Of a DNA stretch of 64,000 nt, positions 1 to 10,977 are shown in pieces; position 1 is the first letter of the stretch, and the number at the start of each line of letters is the position of its first letter. Made by a program: the position numbers and the translations under genes. This DNA comes from Symbiodinium microadriaticum (lineage: Eukaryota > Sar > Dinophyceae > Suessiales > Symbiodiniaceae), in contig LSRX01000058.1 of the NCBI GenBank assembly GCA_001939145.1, forward strand, positions 146,511 to 210,510, written 5' to 3'. The notes beneath the pieces were generated by a model. That model had not been told where the DNA came from and ran no database searches. It saw nothing but the letters and a program-made list of their open reading frames with translations.

Positions 1-60
1 CATTGTGCTATATTATGTTGTCTTATATGACATGAGATTATACTATATTGTATTGGAGGA
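1..60. repeat. AT-rich degenerate TATGA/ATTATA repeat (window edge)
   Basis: Short run of TATATGA, TATTATG and TATACTATA words. The same kind of sequence makes up the longer degenerate repeat at 43675-43838. It is cut by the window edge. Confidence 0.45.
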
Positions 61-452
61 CCAAGGCCCCAGCGGACCAAGGAATTAGACAACCAAGCAA
101 CCAGTCAACCAGAGAACCAAGGGAAACAAACTAAACGAGCAAGGACCAGAAGAACCCAGAGACCAGAGGATGCGAGCGCGAGTGGACCAAAGGACCACCC
201 AGGGACCGGAGGACCCGAGGGCCGGCGGACCAGAGGACCACGGGACCAAAGGACCAGGGAACCAGCGGACCGGAGAAATGGAAAACAAACGAGCAAGGGG
301 CACAAGAACAAGAAACCAAAGACCAGAGGACCAGAGGACCAGCGGACCAGCGGACCAAAGGACCAGGGACCAAGGGACCAGCGGACCAGCGGACCAAAGG
401 ACCAGGGACCAAGGGACCAGCGGACTAGCGAACCAAGGGCCTAGCCAAACCT
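61..452. repeat. GGACCA minisatellite
   Basis: About 390 bp built from the hexamer GGACCA and relatives (GGACCAGC, GGACCAAA, GGACCAGG). The most regular part, 330-430, repeats a block of roughly 45 bp that mixes these words. Several frames stay open on both strands because the unit rarely makes a stop, giving Pro/Gly/Trp/Ser-rich or Asp/Gln/Arg/Thr-rich pseudo-ORFs. I treat those as artefacts. The unit differs from the telomere-like heptamer common elsewhere in the window. Confidence 0.85.
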
Positions 453-1881
453 TTTACAAACACACTTTGGCCAAACCTTTAAAGAAAAACCCGGGACCCG
501 TGTTGCATTGTCATAAAAAAAATCACGCGTGGGTTTGAGTTTGGGTCTACCACCTGAAATTCAAGTATCGGCTGTAGGGTTGAGGGTTCCGGGCTTGTGG
601 TCTTTGGGTTGAGAGTTTGAGGTTTTAGCCTTTAGGGTTTATCGCATCACGAGTCTTGGATTCAGGGTTCAGGGCCTAGGGTTGAAGGTCGTCGGGCGAC
701 AGGAGTTTTGGGCATGGGTTTAGGTCTACAGGCTTTTTAGGGTTGGGACTCGGGGCATAGAATTACTACGCCGTCAACTCAAACAGTAGTTGTCAATGCT
801 GTCTGGGCCGGCAAGTTGTTGATGTGTCTGTGAAGCCTAGCTATCTAGACGATGGCAAAGCCGGACCGAAAACCATAGTTTTGATTCAATTTTGATCACC
901 AAGGCTAAAATCACAGGAATCCTCCTTGCACGTTTTGCAGAACCACCTGCTGCTACAAACATATGCACTAACCTACGGCAGCCAAAACAGAATATGTAGC
1001 GAATTGCTACACGACGGCACGTAGCGGTATGCTATTTCTACTCGATCAGGGAGAAGCTTGATGTTGGCTAATAGCTGCTCGCATTATGTACATATCGTCT
1101 CTACCTGAGTACCCAAAGGCACAGTACTCACGCACATACAGTTTACAGCAAGGCCTGTGTAAATTAAACACACAGCAGCGGATGACAAGCTGCCGATGAC
1201 ATACAACAACGCACGAAAAGCTAAAACTTTCTTGTAGGATCAAACGTGCTTCCAGCTGCCCTCAACCCTACAAACCCTTGATAAGGGAAACCCTAAAAAC
1301 CCTTAGGGTGTCTTCAGCCTAAACATCCAAAAGCTACAACCCGGAGGACCTGAACCCAGAAGCCTGAACAACCAAGAACAGACTGCACAAACCGCTTAAT
1401 GGCTTAACTCAAGCAAAAACCTAACATCTACAAAACACCTCAACCCTAAAAACCCCTATTGTGACAGTAGATCCTGAAAGCTACAGTTATAAAGCCATAC
1501 AAACCCTAACCACCGCCGGAAGCCCCGAAACCCAAAAGAACTGAGCCCAGGGACGCTAGCTCGGGAAGCCTCGGCTTACAGGGTTTGGGGGTTGTGGGCT
1601 TGAGGTTTTCGGTCTAGGGTCGAGGTCTCGGTCTTTCGTATCTTCCTGCTTGATTGACAATGACGGGGTGCGACCACAGGTCAGCATTGTGACAGACAGA
1701 CTGCGGAAGGAAATACCCCGCAAAGGCACCGGGATTTCATCGGTTGCGGAAGAATCATGCCTAAACTCTAGAGTAGAAGCCCAAAGGCTGGAAACCCCAC
1801 AATAGGCTCAATTTTGAAGAGTATCGGAAATCCCAGCACCATTGGTCCTCAATCCGGTTTCCAACTTTTTGGGGTTTACCA
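453..1881. other. Non-coding stretch with scattered telomere-like heptamers
   Basis: No gene recognised. G-strand variants (GGGTTGAGGG, TTTAGGG, TTCAGGG) occupy about 540-770. About 780-1250 is unique sequence with no convincing ORF. C-strand variants (CCCTAAAAACCC, CCCTCAACCC) occupy about 1255-1560, after which the orientation flips back to G-strand near 1575-1640. Confidence 0.6.
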
Positions 1882-1975
1882 TACCCATAGGCCCCTAAGT
1901 AGTTCCTTTTTATGGTTTATATTTAGAATCCTATAAGGTAATCCCAAAAAGGAACTACTTAGGGGCCTATGGGTA
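1882..1975. mobile_element. TA-flanked MITE-like hairpin with perfect 30-bp inverted repeats
   Basis: The left arm 1882-1911 and right arm 1946-1975 are perfect reverse complements over 30 bases, starting TACCCATAGGCCCC and ending in TTCCTTTTT. They enclose a 34-base AT-rich loop. The arms begin and end with TA, as expected of a TA target-site duplication in Tc1/mariner- or Stowaway-type MITEs. There is no coding capacity. The perfect arms suggest a young copy or active homogenisation. The end resembles those at 58992 and 7434 (GGGTA), which suggests a superfamily with conserved TACCCA termini. Confidence 0.75.
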
Positions 1976-2050
1976 AGCCCTTTTCCGAGTTCAAAGTTCG
2001 TGCCTTTAGAGATCTCCTCGGGTCCTGAGGGCTTGGCTGGGGATGATGCA

Positions 2051-2151
2051 GGGGCCTTAATGATTAGAATAGGGTGTTTTTTTGGGGTGGGGTTCCTGAT
2101 TATCATATTCTGTATAATATACCACGTCAAAAATCCTATTCTAATTAGTGT
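2051..2151. mobile_element. MITE-like hairpin, family 2 (GGGGCCTTAAT end)
   Basis: The left arm GGGGCCTTAATGATTAGAAT (2051-2070) continues into AGGGTGTTTTTTTGGGG. The right arm at about 2126-2150 reads AAAAATCCTATTCTAATTAG, the near reverse complement. The centre is AT-rich (TATCATATTCTGTATAATATA). The left end matches those at 13393 and 59004, and the layout matches 29509 and 58021. Confidence 0.65.
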
Positions 2152-3415
2152 GCAGGGTTGAGGGGTTTAGGGTTTGAGGCGTTCAATGGTTCAACGACTC
2201 ATCTTGGAATGCAGACAACAGCCATGCCACAAAATACCCGGCCTAAACCCAAAAACCTAAACGCCTGAAGTCTAAACCTGAGTGAGGCTGCGCTTGAGTT
2301 CGGGAAAGTTAGGATCTACGAAGCTGCATGAGCAACCTGCGACCCCCCTAGCCATATATCCTGCCGCTCGGAGCACACCTTGCAATGTACTCTGGTTAGA
2401 GTGACGACTACTGTTTTTGCTCACCTACGACCATTACACGTAAGACTCTTTCGCATATGAAGACCACTACCCTGCTTGAATACGTTAGGCTGGGCACGCT
2501 AGCCTCTGAACGCTGTAAGTGCCCTGCACGTGCCACTGGTAGGCCTCGAAGAACGCTTCCTGACAGCCAACACCTACCTCTTCTCACATGGATTTAGGGG
2601 TCAGGGACGAGTGATCGGGGGATTTGAACCTGCGCGGATGGTAACGATTTAGGGCTTCGGTTTGGGGCGATGTTGGGGGATAGTGGGGCAACTTTCCACT
2701 CTCGGACGGCTGAATGCCAGACCCGAACACAGAAACTCTAAAGCCACCCAGAGGCCAATAAAGATTGACTCCCGCCTTGATCGCCTGCGCCGGCAGCCGG
2801 AAGCACTCTCCGAGCCTTCTTCGGCGCGTTTCAGCCTTTTGCAACTACGGCATTCGGGTTTAAGGGTTCAGGGTTCTCGGATGTTACGGTTGATAGGGCT
2901 TCTGTATTTTTTGGTCGAAGGGGTTTAGGAGGGTTTTGGGGTTAAGGAGGGCTCAAGGGTTATATGGGTGCGTGCGTTTTTTGGGCGCTGATGCAGGACC
3001 CGTTTCATCAAGGGTCCCCTTGGTGAAGACAGAGTCTGTGCTTGAGTCTTTGATTGCGGTCATCTGCAAAGGCTGTCTTTTGTTGGTTGCAAGGGGGTGA
3101 AAGCTATTCGTTATGTTGCGAAGTATTTGCGGTGTCGGTTGAGCAGGTTCTTCAAGGTAGAGGGCGGTTGGCTTGCCTCTTGGGAAGTGAAGGCTTTACA
3201 AGGAGTTGCCGTGACGCCGAAAGGAGAGTTACGGGACTTACTGAGATTTGGTAGTTCTGTTGGTCTTTGTGGGGCTGAAATTAATTGTTAGAGGTACGTG
3301 ATAGGGGCTTAGGGGGCGGCTGAAGGTTTCGGGTTATGAGTCGCCGGAATTCGGAATACTGTTTGAGCAGTTTCGGGTTGATTCTTGAAAGATAGAACAA
3401 TTGAATCGAAATGAC
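2152..3415. other. No recognised gene; mixed unique and telomere-like sequence
   Basis: About 2200-2590 is unique sequence. Decayed heptamers resume at about 2590-2660 and 2850-2970. A 64-codon open frame at 3097-3291 (+) starts with GTG, not ATG, and resembles no family I know. I do not call it a gene. Confidence 0.5.
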
Positions 3416-3458
3416 ATATGTATACATATATATATATATATATATGTGCGTGTGTGTG
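3416..3458. repeat. (TA)n-(TG)n microsatellite
   Basis: Alternating TA/CA run followed directly by a GTGTGTG tract. Confidence 0.85.
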
Positions 3459-4129
3459 ACTTCGTTAGCCGTGACTTAGACGGCTGATGATTCAACCGAT
3501 TTCTTTGAAGATGCTGCTAGACAGGACCCTCGCTATGATGCTGACCACTTACTGCAGCTCGCTCGGGGCTTGCTCTAGCCCTTGCGAGTTTGTTCCAGGA
3601 GCGAGAGCTACACTTGCCATCTTAGCCCCAGTCAGTTGATTCCAGAAACTAAACCTTATAAACCCTAAACACTATAAACGCTAGACCCTACTCCCAAACC
3701 ACATTGCACCTTGAAGCCCACCGAACCGCGCGTTCACTGTTGGGCCTGGGGGCCTTGCCACTTCAAACCTACCATGGGCCCTAGTCTCCTAAACTCTAAA
3801 CCCCAAGCCCCATAATACCCTTGCGCCCTGAGCCGTTAACCCTAAACTATCAACTCTGGGTCCTAAGGTACCAGGGCTTGGGCTTTAGGGTTTGGGGAAG
3901 CTGAGGATGTAAGGCCTCATATATGGCCTAAAGTTTAGGCTCGGTCGTAGTGATTATCGCTCCATGCTGGCTATTCACTCACGTGCCGTGGCCTCTTCGC
4001 TGCTGAATGTCCCTTCGGCCTCCCAGTCACTGTCTTGAAAAAACTCCGAGGTGTCAGTTCTGGATCACGATATCCTACAACGTCTATAAACCAGTCTCAT
4101 GATCTAAACCCACAGACCCTCAACCCCTT
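3459..4129. other. Non-coding, C-strand telomere-like cluster
   Basis: No gene seen. About 3650-3850 carries many decayed CCCTAAA units (CCTAAACACT, CTCCCAAACC, CCCTAAACTA), followed by a switch to TTTAGGG-type words near 3880. Confidence 0.55.
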
Positions 4130-5440
4130 AAAGACGTCTTTGGACCCTGGACCGTGGCATTGCAGCAGATTCCCAGGGTGGCGCGAAATCTAGTGTGTGG
4201 GCTCGAGCTTGAAGTTGTATACTGTCTTCTTGTAGAAGGCTTAGGATATGGGGTTTAGAGATGCCCCACATAACAGAAACGTTGGACACATGCCGTGAGC
4301 AAGCAGATGGCACAATCATGTTTATAAACTATTACCCCCCCAGCCAAAGGAATGTCGGCCTCCCCAGTTGTAGCTCCAACGTCGAGGCCAACATTCGAGG
4401 CCAGCGATGAAACTTGCCGTTGCCCAACAATCCCCCCGGTGAGCACCTTGGCACATCGCCTCACCGTCATCCGCCAAGTGCGAGACAGGTTGGCCAAAAG
4501 GGGACTGCGACGATAGCACTGTAAAGGCTGTCTTGCAGCTCGGTACAGTACTGGCAGCATAGGCTCCACACCCGGCCAGCGGTGTGAAATTTGCTTTCTG
4601 CTGTAGCCGCACTTCAGCAAATTCCGGGTAGAGCAAACATGCAGCAAACTTGTGCCATTGAAACCTGGCGCTGCCCCGCACTCGTCTTAAGTTGCACTGA
4701 ACTGAGTTCAGCGGCACTGCACGAACATCTGTGGGTTTTTTTTACGGCATCTGCAGACAGGTGTGAATGCCGTCATACTGCCGATGCACTACACCGCACG
4801 CGTGATCGTGTACATACGCATTTGTGTGCTGGTGCTTGCCTCATACCTTCCTGTGTGGTGCGAATAGACGAGACATCGGCATGTGCATAGCCTGCAAACC
4901 GCCATGCCAGAATGCGAATTCACATAAAACAATCGCTATGTAACACTGCCGAGTCGCCTTGAGCGACGAGATAAAACCTGTAAAGCATAAAATCCTGGAC
5001 CAGATACTATCAACAACGTGAGCACCCCTGAAAGGCAAGCGGTGCTATGCCCTGCCGGAGCCATCAAATTGAAAAACCTTGAGAGGGCGTCTCTGTCAAC
5101 AAGTATCCGTCTGCAGTGAAGGCCATTACAAAGGGGAAACCTGCAAACAGACCCACGACATGCCCTTGCGCAACGAATCTTCTAGCTTCAATGATTCTGT
5201 CGGCCATGAGATCAGGCGCAAGGCAGCCTGCCGAACCCTGCCGGCCAGGATGCGCGGGGCCTGAGTCGGGATCGTCAAAACATCGAGGCGACTACCAATC
5301 CTGGTCCTAGCCGATGCCAGCCACGAGCTCTAGGGCATTAAGCAGAGTCATGATCATACATCTGAAACTCAACAGCAGATGGTGCAACTAGGTCCTGCAT
5401 GATGAGAGTAGCGTCTTAAGTTTAGGGGCATATGGCTTAA
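4130..5440. other. Heptamer-free unique stretch, possible genic DNA, unresolved
   Basis: One of the longest stretches almost free of telomere-like motifs. Open frames overlap on both strands: 4255-4647 and 4322-4717 on minus, 4591-4890 on plus. The two minus frames open on TTG and GTG rather than ATG, and they occupy the same DNA in different frames, so at most one could be an exon. No domain or motif is recognisable. Loss of the repeat background is the only positive argument for a gene nearby. Confidence 0.35.
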
Positions 5441-7319
5441 AAACCATCTAGGATTTCCCTAAAACCCTAAACCTATAGGAAACCATGGGAGGGGTGGAGA
5501 CTGTCGGTAGAATTGTGAGCGAAGCCCCGTCAAACCACTAGACGATGCTGCGTCAAGGTACCTGCTATGTCGCGACTTCGTACCGAAGTGGGACATGCCC
5601 GGCTTCCAAACAAGTGTTGAGGGTTCAAGGCCTGCTCATACAACTTCATTGCTAATTAGACTGTTTCAAGCGACTCGAAGTACTGTCATCCATGCCCTAT
5701 CAGTTTCAACCTGCTACAACTCCTCTATCAAATGCGCTCGAGCGTCCAGCCATGTGACAACAACAGGGGACATGCACAGCGCTTTTTGCAGCAGCACGTC
5801 GGACAGGGTAAGTGGCGAACCTAGAAACAACAAACAAAGCCTGCCAGCCTTACCTGAAAAGTAGTCGGTTTAGTCATTTCGCCCACAACAGGGAAAAACG
5901 TAGTATGAAGTATAATGGACCCGTCATAAGACCATGACAGTTCTTCTTCAGCTTTCGCAACCATTACCACAACATGGTTGGGAAACCCTATGGACGTCAG
6001 GCGCTGCAAGCAGCCAGGGTCTGCTGAAGCACGGCCACCAGCTTGCAGGCTTCTGGCTTGGCATCCTGTTTGGTTTTAGGGCTTCGGGTGTTTAAGGTTT
6101 AGTTGAGGGAGGAAGGCCCTGTCTAGGGTCAGATGGGGCTGATGATGAATTGAGGGTATTTTTGGGGGGGTTTGGGCTCAAGGGTTCTACCTAAACCGTG
6201 AACCGTAACCCAAACCCGTTAAATGGCAGCAACTGCAGTTCGAAGGTGGAGTTTCGGAGCATGGATGTGCTTTGTCTTGAGCACTTTGCTTCACAGCAAC
6301 GAAGGCGAGGCCGATGTTCCTTTCAAGTCATACTTGGTGCCTGCAACCTGGATGCCGAATGCCCTACAGCACAAAGCCAACTGCTACAACTCTAAACCCT
6401 AAACCCCGGAACCACCGGAACACAAAGTCTTTGAAGGACTAGGCACCTATCTTCAAGTCGAAGGTGATGAAAAGCTCTGTGCGTCGGCTTCGTTTTTGTA
6501 GCATTCGCTACGGAGTAAGGGTTCGCAGAGTGAATGGCTCAAGAGGATTTGGGTTTTAGGGTTTAGGGGCTTAGAGGTTTAAGATGGTTTCAGGCTTCGG
6601 GATTAGGGTGTGAAGCTTGGTGTTCGGGTTTGTGGATGCTTAGATAGATCGACAGATCGGTTGCACAAGCAAGCCTAGAAACTCTAAAGCCTAGCTATGC
6701 CTCAAACCCTCAACCCTCCACCGTCCTCCTCCATCGTGCCCCATCTGTCTCCGATGTTTTGAACAATGCCGGCCTATGGCGCCGAGAGGCTGTTCATCGG
6801 AGCTCTCAGCCCTAAACCCTAAGCCCTAGTCCCTGGCACGTCGAAGACAAGACCGGCTTCAGGTTACAAAAAATATCGGCGGTGCTAGTCAGAATCTGAG
6901 TGGCCATGGCAAAGTTTCGAAACAGAAGATCTTGACTTACGGACGCCTCAGACGTGACTTCAGAGTTCTGCAGCAACAGCTAAGGGCCAACAACGCCCCC
7001 CCCACCCCAACACAAATAAAGTAGTTGGAGGTAGTAACACGACCAACCCGAACATTGCGAAATAATGACAACGCAAGAACCCCTCAACCCAAACGCCTGC
7101 AGTCCCAAAGCAAAACTCAGACATAACGACAGTCAAAAGATCCCGAAGCTTGACTGCTGAAACTCCGTAATCAAATCTGAGAAAGCATGGGCTCAAAAAT
7201 AAACTAAACCACACGCCCTAAACTCCTAGACAGGTTGGAGACACGATGACTGACAGAAAACCCTGAACCCTACACCTTAAACTGCCTACTCAAGCTTGAG
7301 ACATAAACATCCTAAGCCC
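5441..7319. other. Non-coding stretch, alternating heptamer clusters
   Basis: Telomere-like clusters lie at about 5455-5480 (C), 6065-6190 (G), 6390-6410 (C), 6545-6630 (G), 6690-6840 (C) and 7260-7320 (C). About 5560-6050 is relatively unique. No gene is recognised. GGAGACTGTCGGTA at about 5490-5505 may be an isolated worn end of the family-1 hairpin element. Confidence 0.5.
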
Positions 7320-7434
7320 CAATAATGAACAAACCCTGCCTATCCTTTCTGGGCTAACCAGTTTTTCTGATAGGATCCCAAGCACAAAACTTGGCTCACC
7401 GAAGCTCAAGGAACTAGGATGGAGACTGTGGGTA
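7320..7434. mobile_element. MITE-like element, family 1 (decayed copy)
   Basis: The right end GGATGGAGACTGTGGGTA (ending 7434) matches the family-1 terminus at 13308, 58992 and 61519. The loop keeps GGGCTAACCAG and AGGATCC (7372-7378), collinear with GGGTTTAACCAT and AGGATCC in the 61411-61519 copy. The left arm is decayed and its boundary is approximate. Confidence 0.55.
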
Positions 7435-7476
7435 ACCCTAAACCCTAAACCCCAAAACCCCAAAACCCTAAACCCT
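7434..7476. repeat. Interstitial CCCTAAA array
   Basis: Consecutive CCCTAAA, CCCCAAAA and CCCTAAA units abut the right end of the preceding hairpin element. Confidence 0.85.
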
Positions 7477-7821
7477 TATACCTAAATGTTTCAGATCATG
7501 TCTGGGCTGACCAGGCCTGAATCATCTGCTGCTGGTTGGCAGGGCTGTCCTCACGCGACTGGGGAGTAGGGTTTTAGAATTAGGGGTGGTCCGGGTTCGG
7601 GCCTAGGGCCTGGAGTCCACTGCAGTCGAACACCTGGAAGTTGTAGCATGCACTTGTGACAAAGGCCGCTTGGTATTGTGTACGAAGCGGTCGGGATCAG
7701 CCGTTTTTACCGCTTCCCCATCAAAAGGTGGCAAGGGTCCTTCAGAAGCCGCCCTATGCCCTCAACCCTAAGCCTGGCCCCAGGTCCGGTGATTTGAAGA
7801 GAGTGCCATGTTGTGTCTGAC
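7477..7821. other. No gene seen
   Basis: Mostly unique sequence with isolated TTTTAGAATTAGGG and CCCTCAACCCTAAGCC words. Confidence 0.5.
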
Positions 7822-7930
7822 GGGCCTTAAAAATAAGAAGAGTGCTTTGGGCCTCTATATGGTATACGGTATAATCATAACAAGAGACCCTAAGGAATAA
7901 TCTTGGTAACTATCTAGGCTTCTATATTCG
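7822..7930. mobile_element. MITE-like element, family 2
   Basis: It starts GGGCCTTAAAAATAAGAAGA and has a TATA-rich centre (ATGGTATACGGTATAATCATAA). It ends AATAATCTTGGTAACTATC-TAGGCTTCTATAT, an imperfect reverse complement of the left end. The plan matches the copies at 29509 and 58021. Confidence 0.6.
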
Positions 7931-9049
7931 GTACCCTGCTTCGGTCGTGCTCCGTAGAGGCTTTTGGTGCGCACAGTCTGCTAGTCTGATGGTTTTACGC
8001 AATGACTTAACAAACGAGGAGGCCGGTTGAAGGCATTTGGGTTTGGGGTTTAGGCTAGGGTTTAGGCTTTAGGGTTGAAGGGGTTTACGATTTCGGGTTG
8101 AGGGCGAGGCAAGAGCAAGGGCAACTAGAAGGGACAGGAAGTTGCAGCTTCGCGATCGTGCAGTCCTGTGCCATCGATTGCAGTGCTCGATAGCAGTTCT
8201 GCTGTGCCGGGTAAGCTGCATCGACGTTGAAGTTGAAGCCTGAAAGTGCCAGGGCCAACACCTCTTACAGTAGCTAGTAACCCTTAGAGTAACCCGTATA
8301 GGAAAGGCTTAGACCTTGAATTCAAACTCTAATTATTGACCCATAAACCCGAGCTCAAAGCTGGTGTGACACTGGGGGGGGGGGGGGGGCAAACAATGGA
8401 TTCGAACTCGCGGCGTATCTGGCTAGGTGCATAGGTTGCTGTGTAGCATTCCCCACAGAGTGTAGGTGTAGGTTTAGTGACGCTACCATTTACGTCTCCT
8501 GGTGACGATAACCCTAAGGGCGTGTAGTCTCTAGACTCTATACGCCAGGATCACCTTCTGACAAGCACCTACGAGGACAGCCATGCAATCTGCGCGGCCG
8601 ACGGCTGCTTCACGTCGCCCAGCCACACGAAGGCTCCACAAGCTGCCAAGCAAACAGTATTCCTGAAATTAGACTACACACGGTTCTCATCTACACCCTT
8701 GTCACTTGAGAGAGTTTGGAACGAGGAGAAAGAAACTGCTTTAAAGGTGAACCTCCACAAGTAAACCAGACACCCCACCAAACCCCGTAAAAAATACTCC
8801 GGATCCCAAGGAAAATCCTTCGGAAAGGCAGCCTCCATGGTCGAAGTGCTGCATGTCTTCTCTTGACATGGCCCGAGAGAGGAGGGCCTCAAGCATGCCG
8901 TCTTTGCCCGCACGTGCCTTGGATTTAGGGTTTTGGGGGGCTAAGGCTTAAGGGCTTGAAAGGGTTCGTAAAATTTGGGGATTAGGGTTTAGGGCCTTGT
9001 AATGAACTTAGCCAGGGTATTCCAACATCTTTTAGGAATAATCATGATA
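7931..9049. other. Non-coding with 16-base G tract and heptamer clusters
   Basis: G-strand telomere-like words occupy about 8035-8105 and 8925-9000. A G16 homopolymer lies at 8374-8389. TTCGAACTC beside it looks like a tRNA T-loop but has no pairing stems. A possible worn family-2 hairpin spans about 8993-9068 (GGGCCTTGTAATGA to GCGGCCCC). Confidence 0.45.
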
Positions 9050-9588
9050 ATATTTTGCGAGCGGCCCCAAAAAAGACATGCTATTTTTTGAAGTTGACTT
9101 CCAGATTTTGGGAGGAGCGAGACCGGGATGAAGGGGTCTGGAGCTATAACTGCGGTCTTCGGTATCGCCATCGTTGTTTCTGTTACCATCTATCTTCCTA
9201 CGTCATTAAAACGAAAACATATATGACTACCGTTGAACTTTTGTGAAGCTTCGGGCCTACGGCCCAAGGCGCGCAGACGAGACCGGGAGGTGAGTAGGCT
9301 GTGGAGGAGGTGAGCTACGGTAGTTGGAGGATCATGGTGCTTGTATGAAGGGACGTTCATGAATAAATCATAGGCAGAACTATATAGGTACTATGACAAA
9401 CTATCTACTACTGCTTTTTAAGTACTCCCACTCAAGCATAAGACACAATCGCGATTGACCTTGACACTATTTCTACCAAGCGCTGAAAGCATTCCGCATT
9501 TGGTTTACAACCCCAAGATGTACGGACCGGTCCCAACACCCGGAATCGTGAATGGTCCGCCCGCACCCGAGAAACTTCGACGAGGACT

Positions 9589-9993
9589 TCAGGCGTAGCC
9601 GCTGTGGCAGTCAAAGCGGCACTTCAAATTCTGAACGTAGACAACGGTATGACGGTGTTTGCGCAGCAAAGCTTCATTCGGTCCGATCCTCCGTAAGAAA
9701 CCCATCATCGACACCACCTCAATCATTGGTAGCTGCAGCATTGTTATCATGCCCTCTTTGTCGCAGTTATCCTTGCGCTTCTGATGTTGTTCTTCGCCAC
9801 TGCAGCCTTTGTAACTACAAACCTCGTTGTCCGCTCTTTCCACAGCAGTAGAGTCAACAGCAGAAGCTATATCGTGTAACTCAAATTGCAGAAGCTTCGT
9901 CACTCGGCCTTCCAAGTTCTTTGTTTTTTGTTTCTGCTGCTGTTGCAAAGGCCAGGACACCTGGATGTCAGCATCGAAGGGGATCTGTCGCAC
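9589..9993 (-). CDS. Candidate exon-like ORF, unknown function
   Basis: Open for about 134 codons on the minus strand inside a 1.3-kb heptamer-free stretch (9050-10430). The first codon of the open span is GTG, so in a eukaryote it would be an internal exon or start further in. The predicted peptide is mixed and charged, with a short Gln/Lys-rich run near its head (LQQQQKQKTKNLEGR) and several Cys residues in the middle. It has no low-complexity signature. I recognise no domain. A plus-strand frame (9552-9851) overlaps it, which weakens the case. Support is only length, composition and the lack of repeat background. Confidence 0.15.
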   Translation of the reverse strand: MRQIPFDADIQVSWPLQQQQKQKTKNLEGRVTKLLQFELHDIASAVDSTAVERADNEVCSYKGCSGEEQHQKRKDNCDKEGMITMLQLPMIEVVSMMGFLRRIGPNEALLRKHRHTVVYVQNLKCRFDCHSGYA

Positions 9994-10435
9994 AATTTCA
10001 CCCGAAGCCTCTCACAGTCTTCAGGAATTAGGGTCCCAAGGTACTAGTAAAGAGGCGGCATGGTGTGGCATGGAACCGAATCAATTGAATCCCCGGCCGT
10101 GGGGAAATGGAGGAGGACGCTAGGACCGCTAGGAGCACCAACAGGAATTACTAGGAGAACGGAGGACGGGTCTGCTTCTGACGATTGGCGGGACGTCGTG
10201 TTGAAACAAGCACCTGTGAGCCGATTCTCAGCGGGAGAAGGGCAGCACAACATCCCTAAACCCTAGTTAGAACGGTTCAGGGTGTAAGGTTTAAGGCTTT
10301 CACATTGAACCGGCTGGGACGCGAGCAAAAGGTCTACAAATCGACCTCCGTGACTTCTGTGTACCAAAAGCTGTCTAGAGTTGGGGCTTCTTTTGAAACC
10401 TCTTTTCCCTCAGCTATCCGGGCCAGGGTTAGTGC
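9994..10435. other. No recognised gene
   Basis: Mostly unique sequence with a few CCCTAAACCC words near 10255. Small overlapping frames on both strands (10044-10266) do not resemble any family. Confidence 0.4.
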
Positions 10436-10475
10436 TTTAGGGTTTGGGGTTGAAGCTTCAACCCGAAACCCTAAA
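10436..10475. repeat. Head-to-head telomere-like palindrome
   Basis: Left arm TTTAGGGTTTGGGGTTGAAG (10436-10455) meets right arm CTTCAACCCGAAACCCTAAA (10456-10475). The arms are reverse complements with one mismatch in 20 and no spacer, centred on AAGCTT. G-strand running into C-strand is the orientation expected of two joined chromosome ends, though a local inverted duplication would look the same. Confidence 0.8.
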
Positions 10476-10863
10476 CCCCTAAACCCTAGACCGGAACTTC
10501 CGAACTCCGAAGACAGACCCTGAACCCTGACCTTTGCAACCCTGCATGTCTGACTCCTTAAATTGAAAAAGCCCCTGTAACCCTAGACCCCGGGCCCTAA
10601 ACCCAAAACCCAACACCCCTAGGCCAAAAAAACCCAAAGCCCCTAAACCCCCAAAACCCGGAACCCCTAAACCCTAGACCGGAACTTCCGAACTCCGAAG
10701 ACAGACCCTGAACCCTGACCTTTGCAACCCTGCATGTCTGACTCCTTAAATTGAAAAAGCCCCTGTAACCCTAGACCCCGGGCCCTAAACCCAAAACCCA
10801 ACACCCCTAGGCCAAAAAAACCCAAAGCCCCTAAACCCCCAAAACCCGGAACCCCTAAACCCT
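10474..10863. repeat. Exact 188-bp tandem duplication of telomere-like sequence
   Basis: The unit at 10474-10661 is repeated at 10662-10849 with no difference that I can find. A third partial copy (14 bases) follows to 10863. Each unit carries several CCCTAAACCC variants plus non-telomeric sequence (GACCGGAACTTCCGAACTCC). Identity means a very recent duplication or an assembly duplication. Confidence 0.9.
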
Positions 10864-10977
10864 CTAAGGGGGCAGCCTGCACCGCTGGCCCCACCAGGAA
10901 AGGGAGGGTCTCACAGACCAGGCTCACAGCTCCCCGATCGAAACTCCGGGAGCCCAGGACCTGGAAGACGGATTGAG

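Noticed and set aside
170..538. 122-codon Arg/Gln/Gly-rich ORF
   Set aside because: Built from the GGACCA minisatellite. The opposite strand is open too.
2610..2690. tRNA-like T-arm GGTTCAAATCC on the minus strand
   Set aside because: T stem has mismatches and no acceptor or D/anticodon stems pair at the right distances.
4255..4717. Two overlapping minus-strand ORFs of about 130 codons
   Set aside because: They open on TTG and GTG, overlap each other in different frames, and match no family. Kept only as a note on the heptamer-free stretch.
8385..8460. tRNA-like GTTCGAATC on the minus strand next to the G16 tract
   Set aside because: No 5-bp T stem and no acceptor stem. A chance T-loop match.
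10474..10863. Possible CRISPR-like or satellite array
   Set aside because: Only two long identical units with no spacers. A simple tandem duplication.
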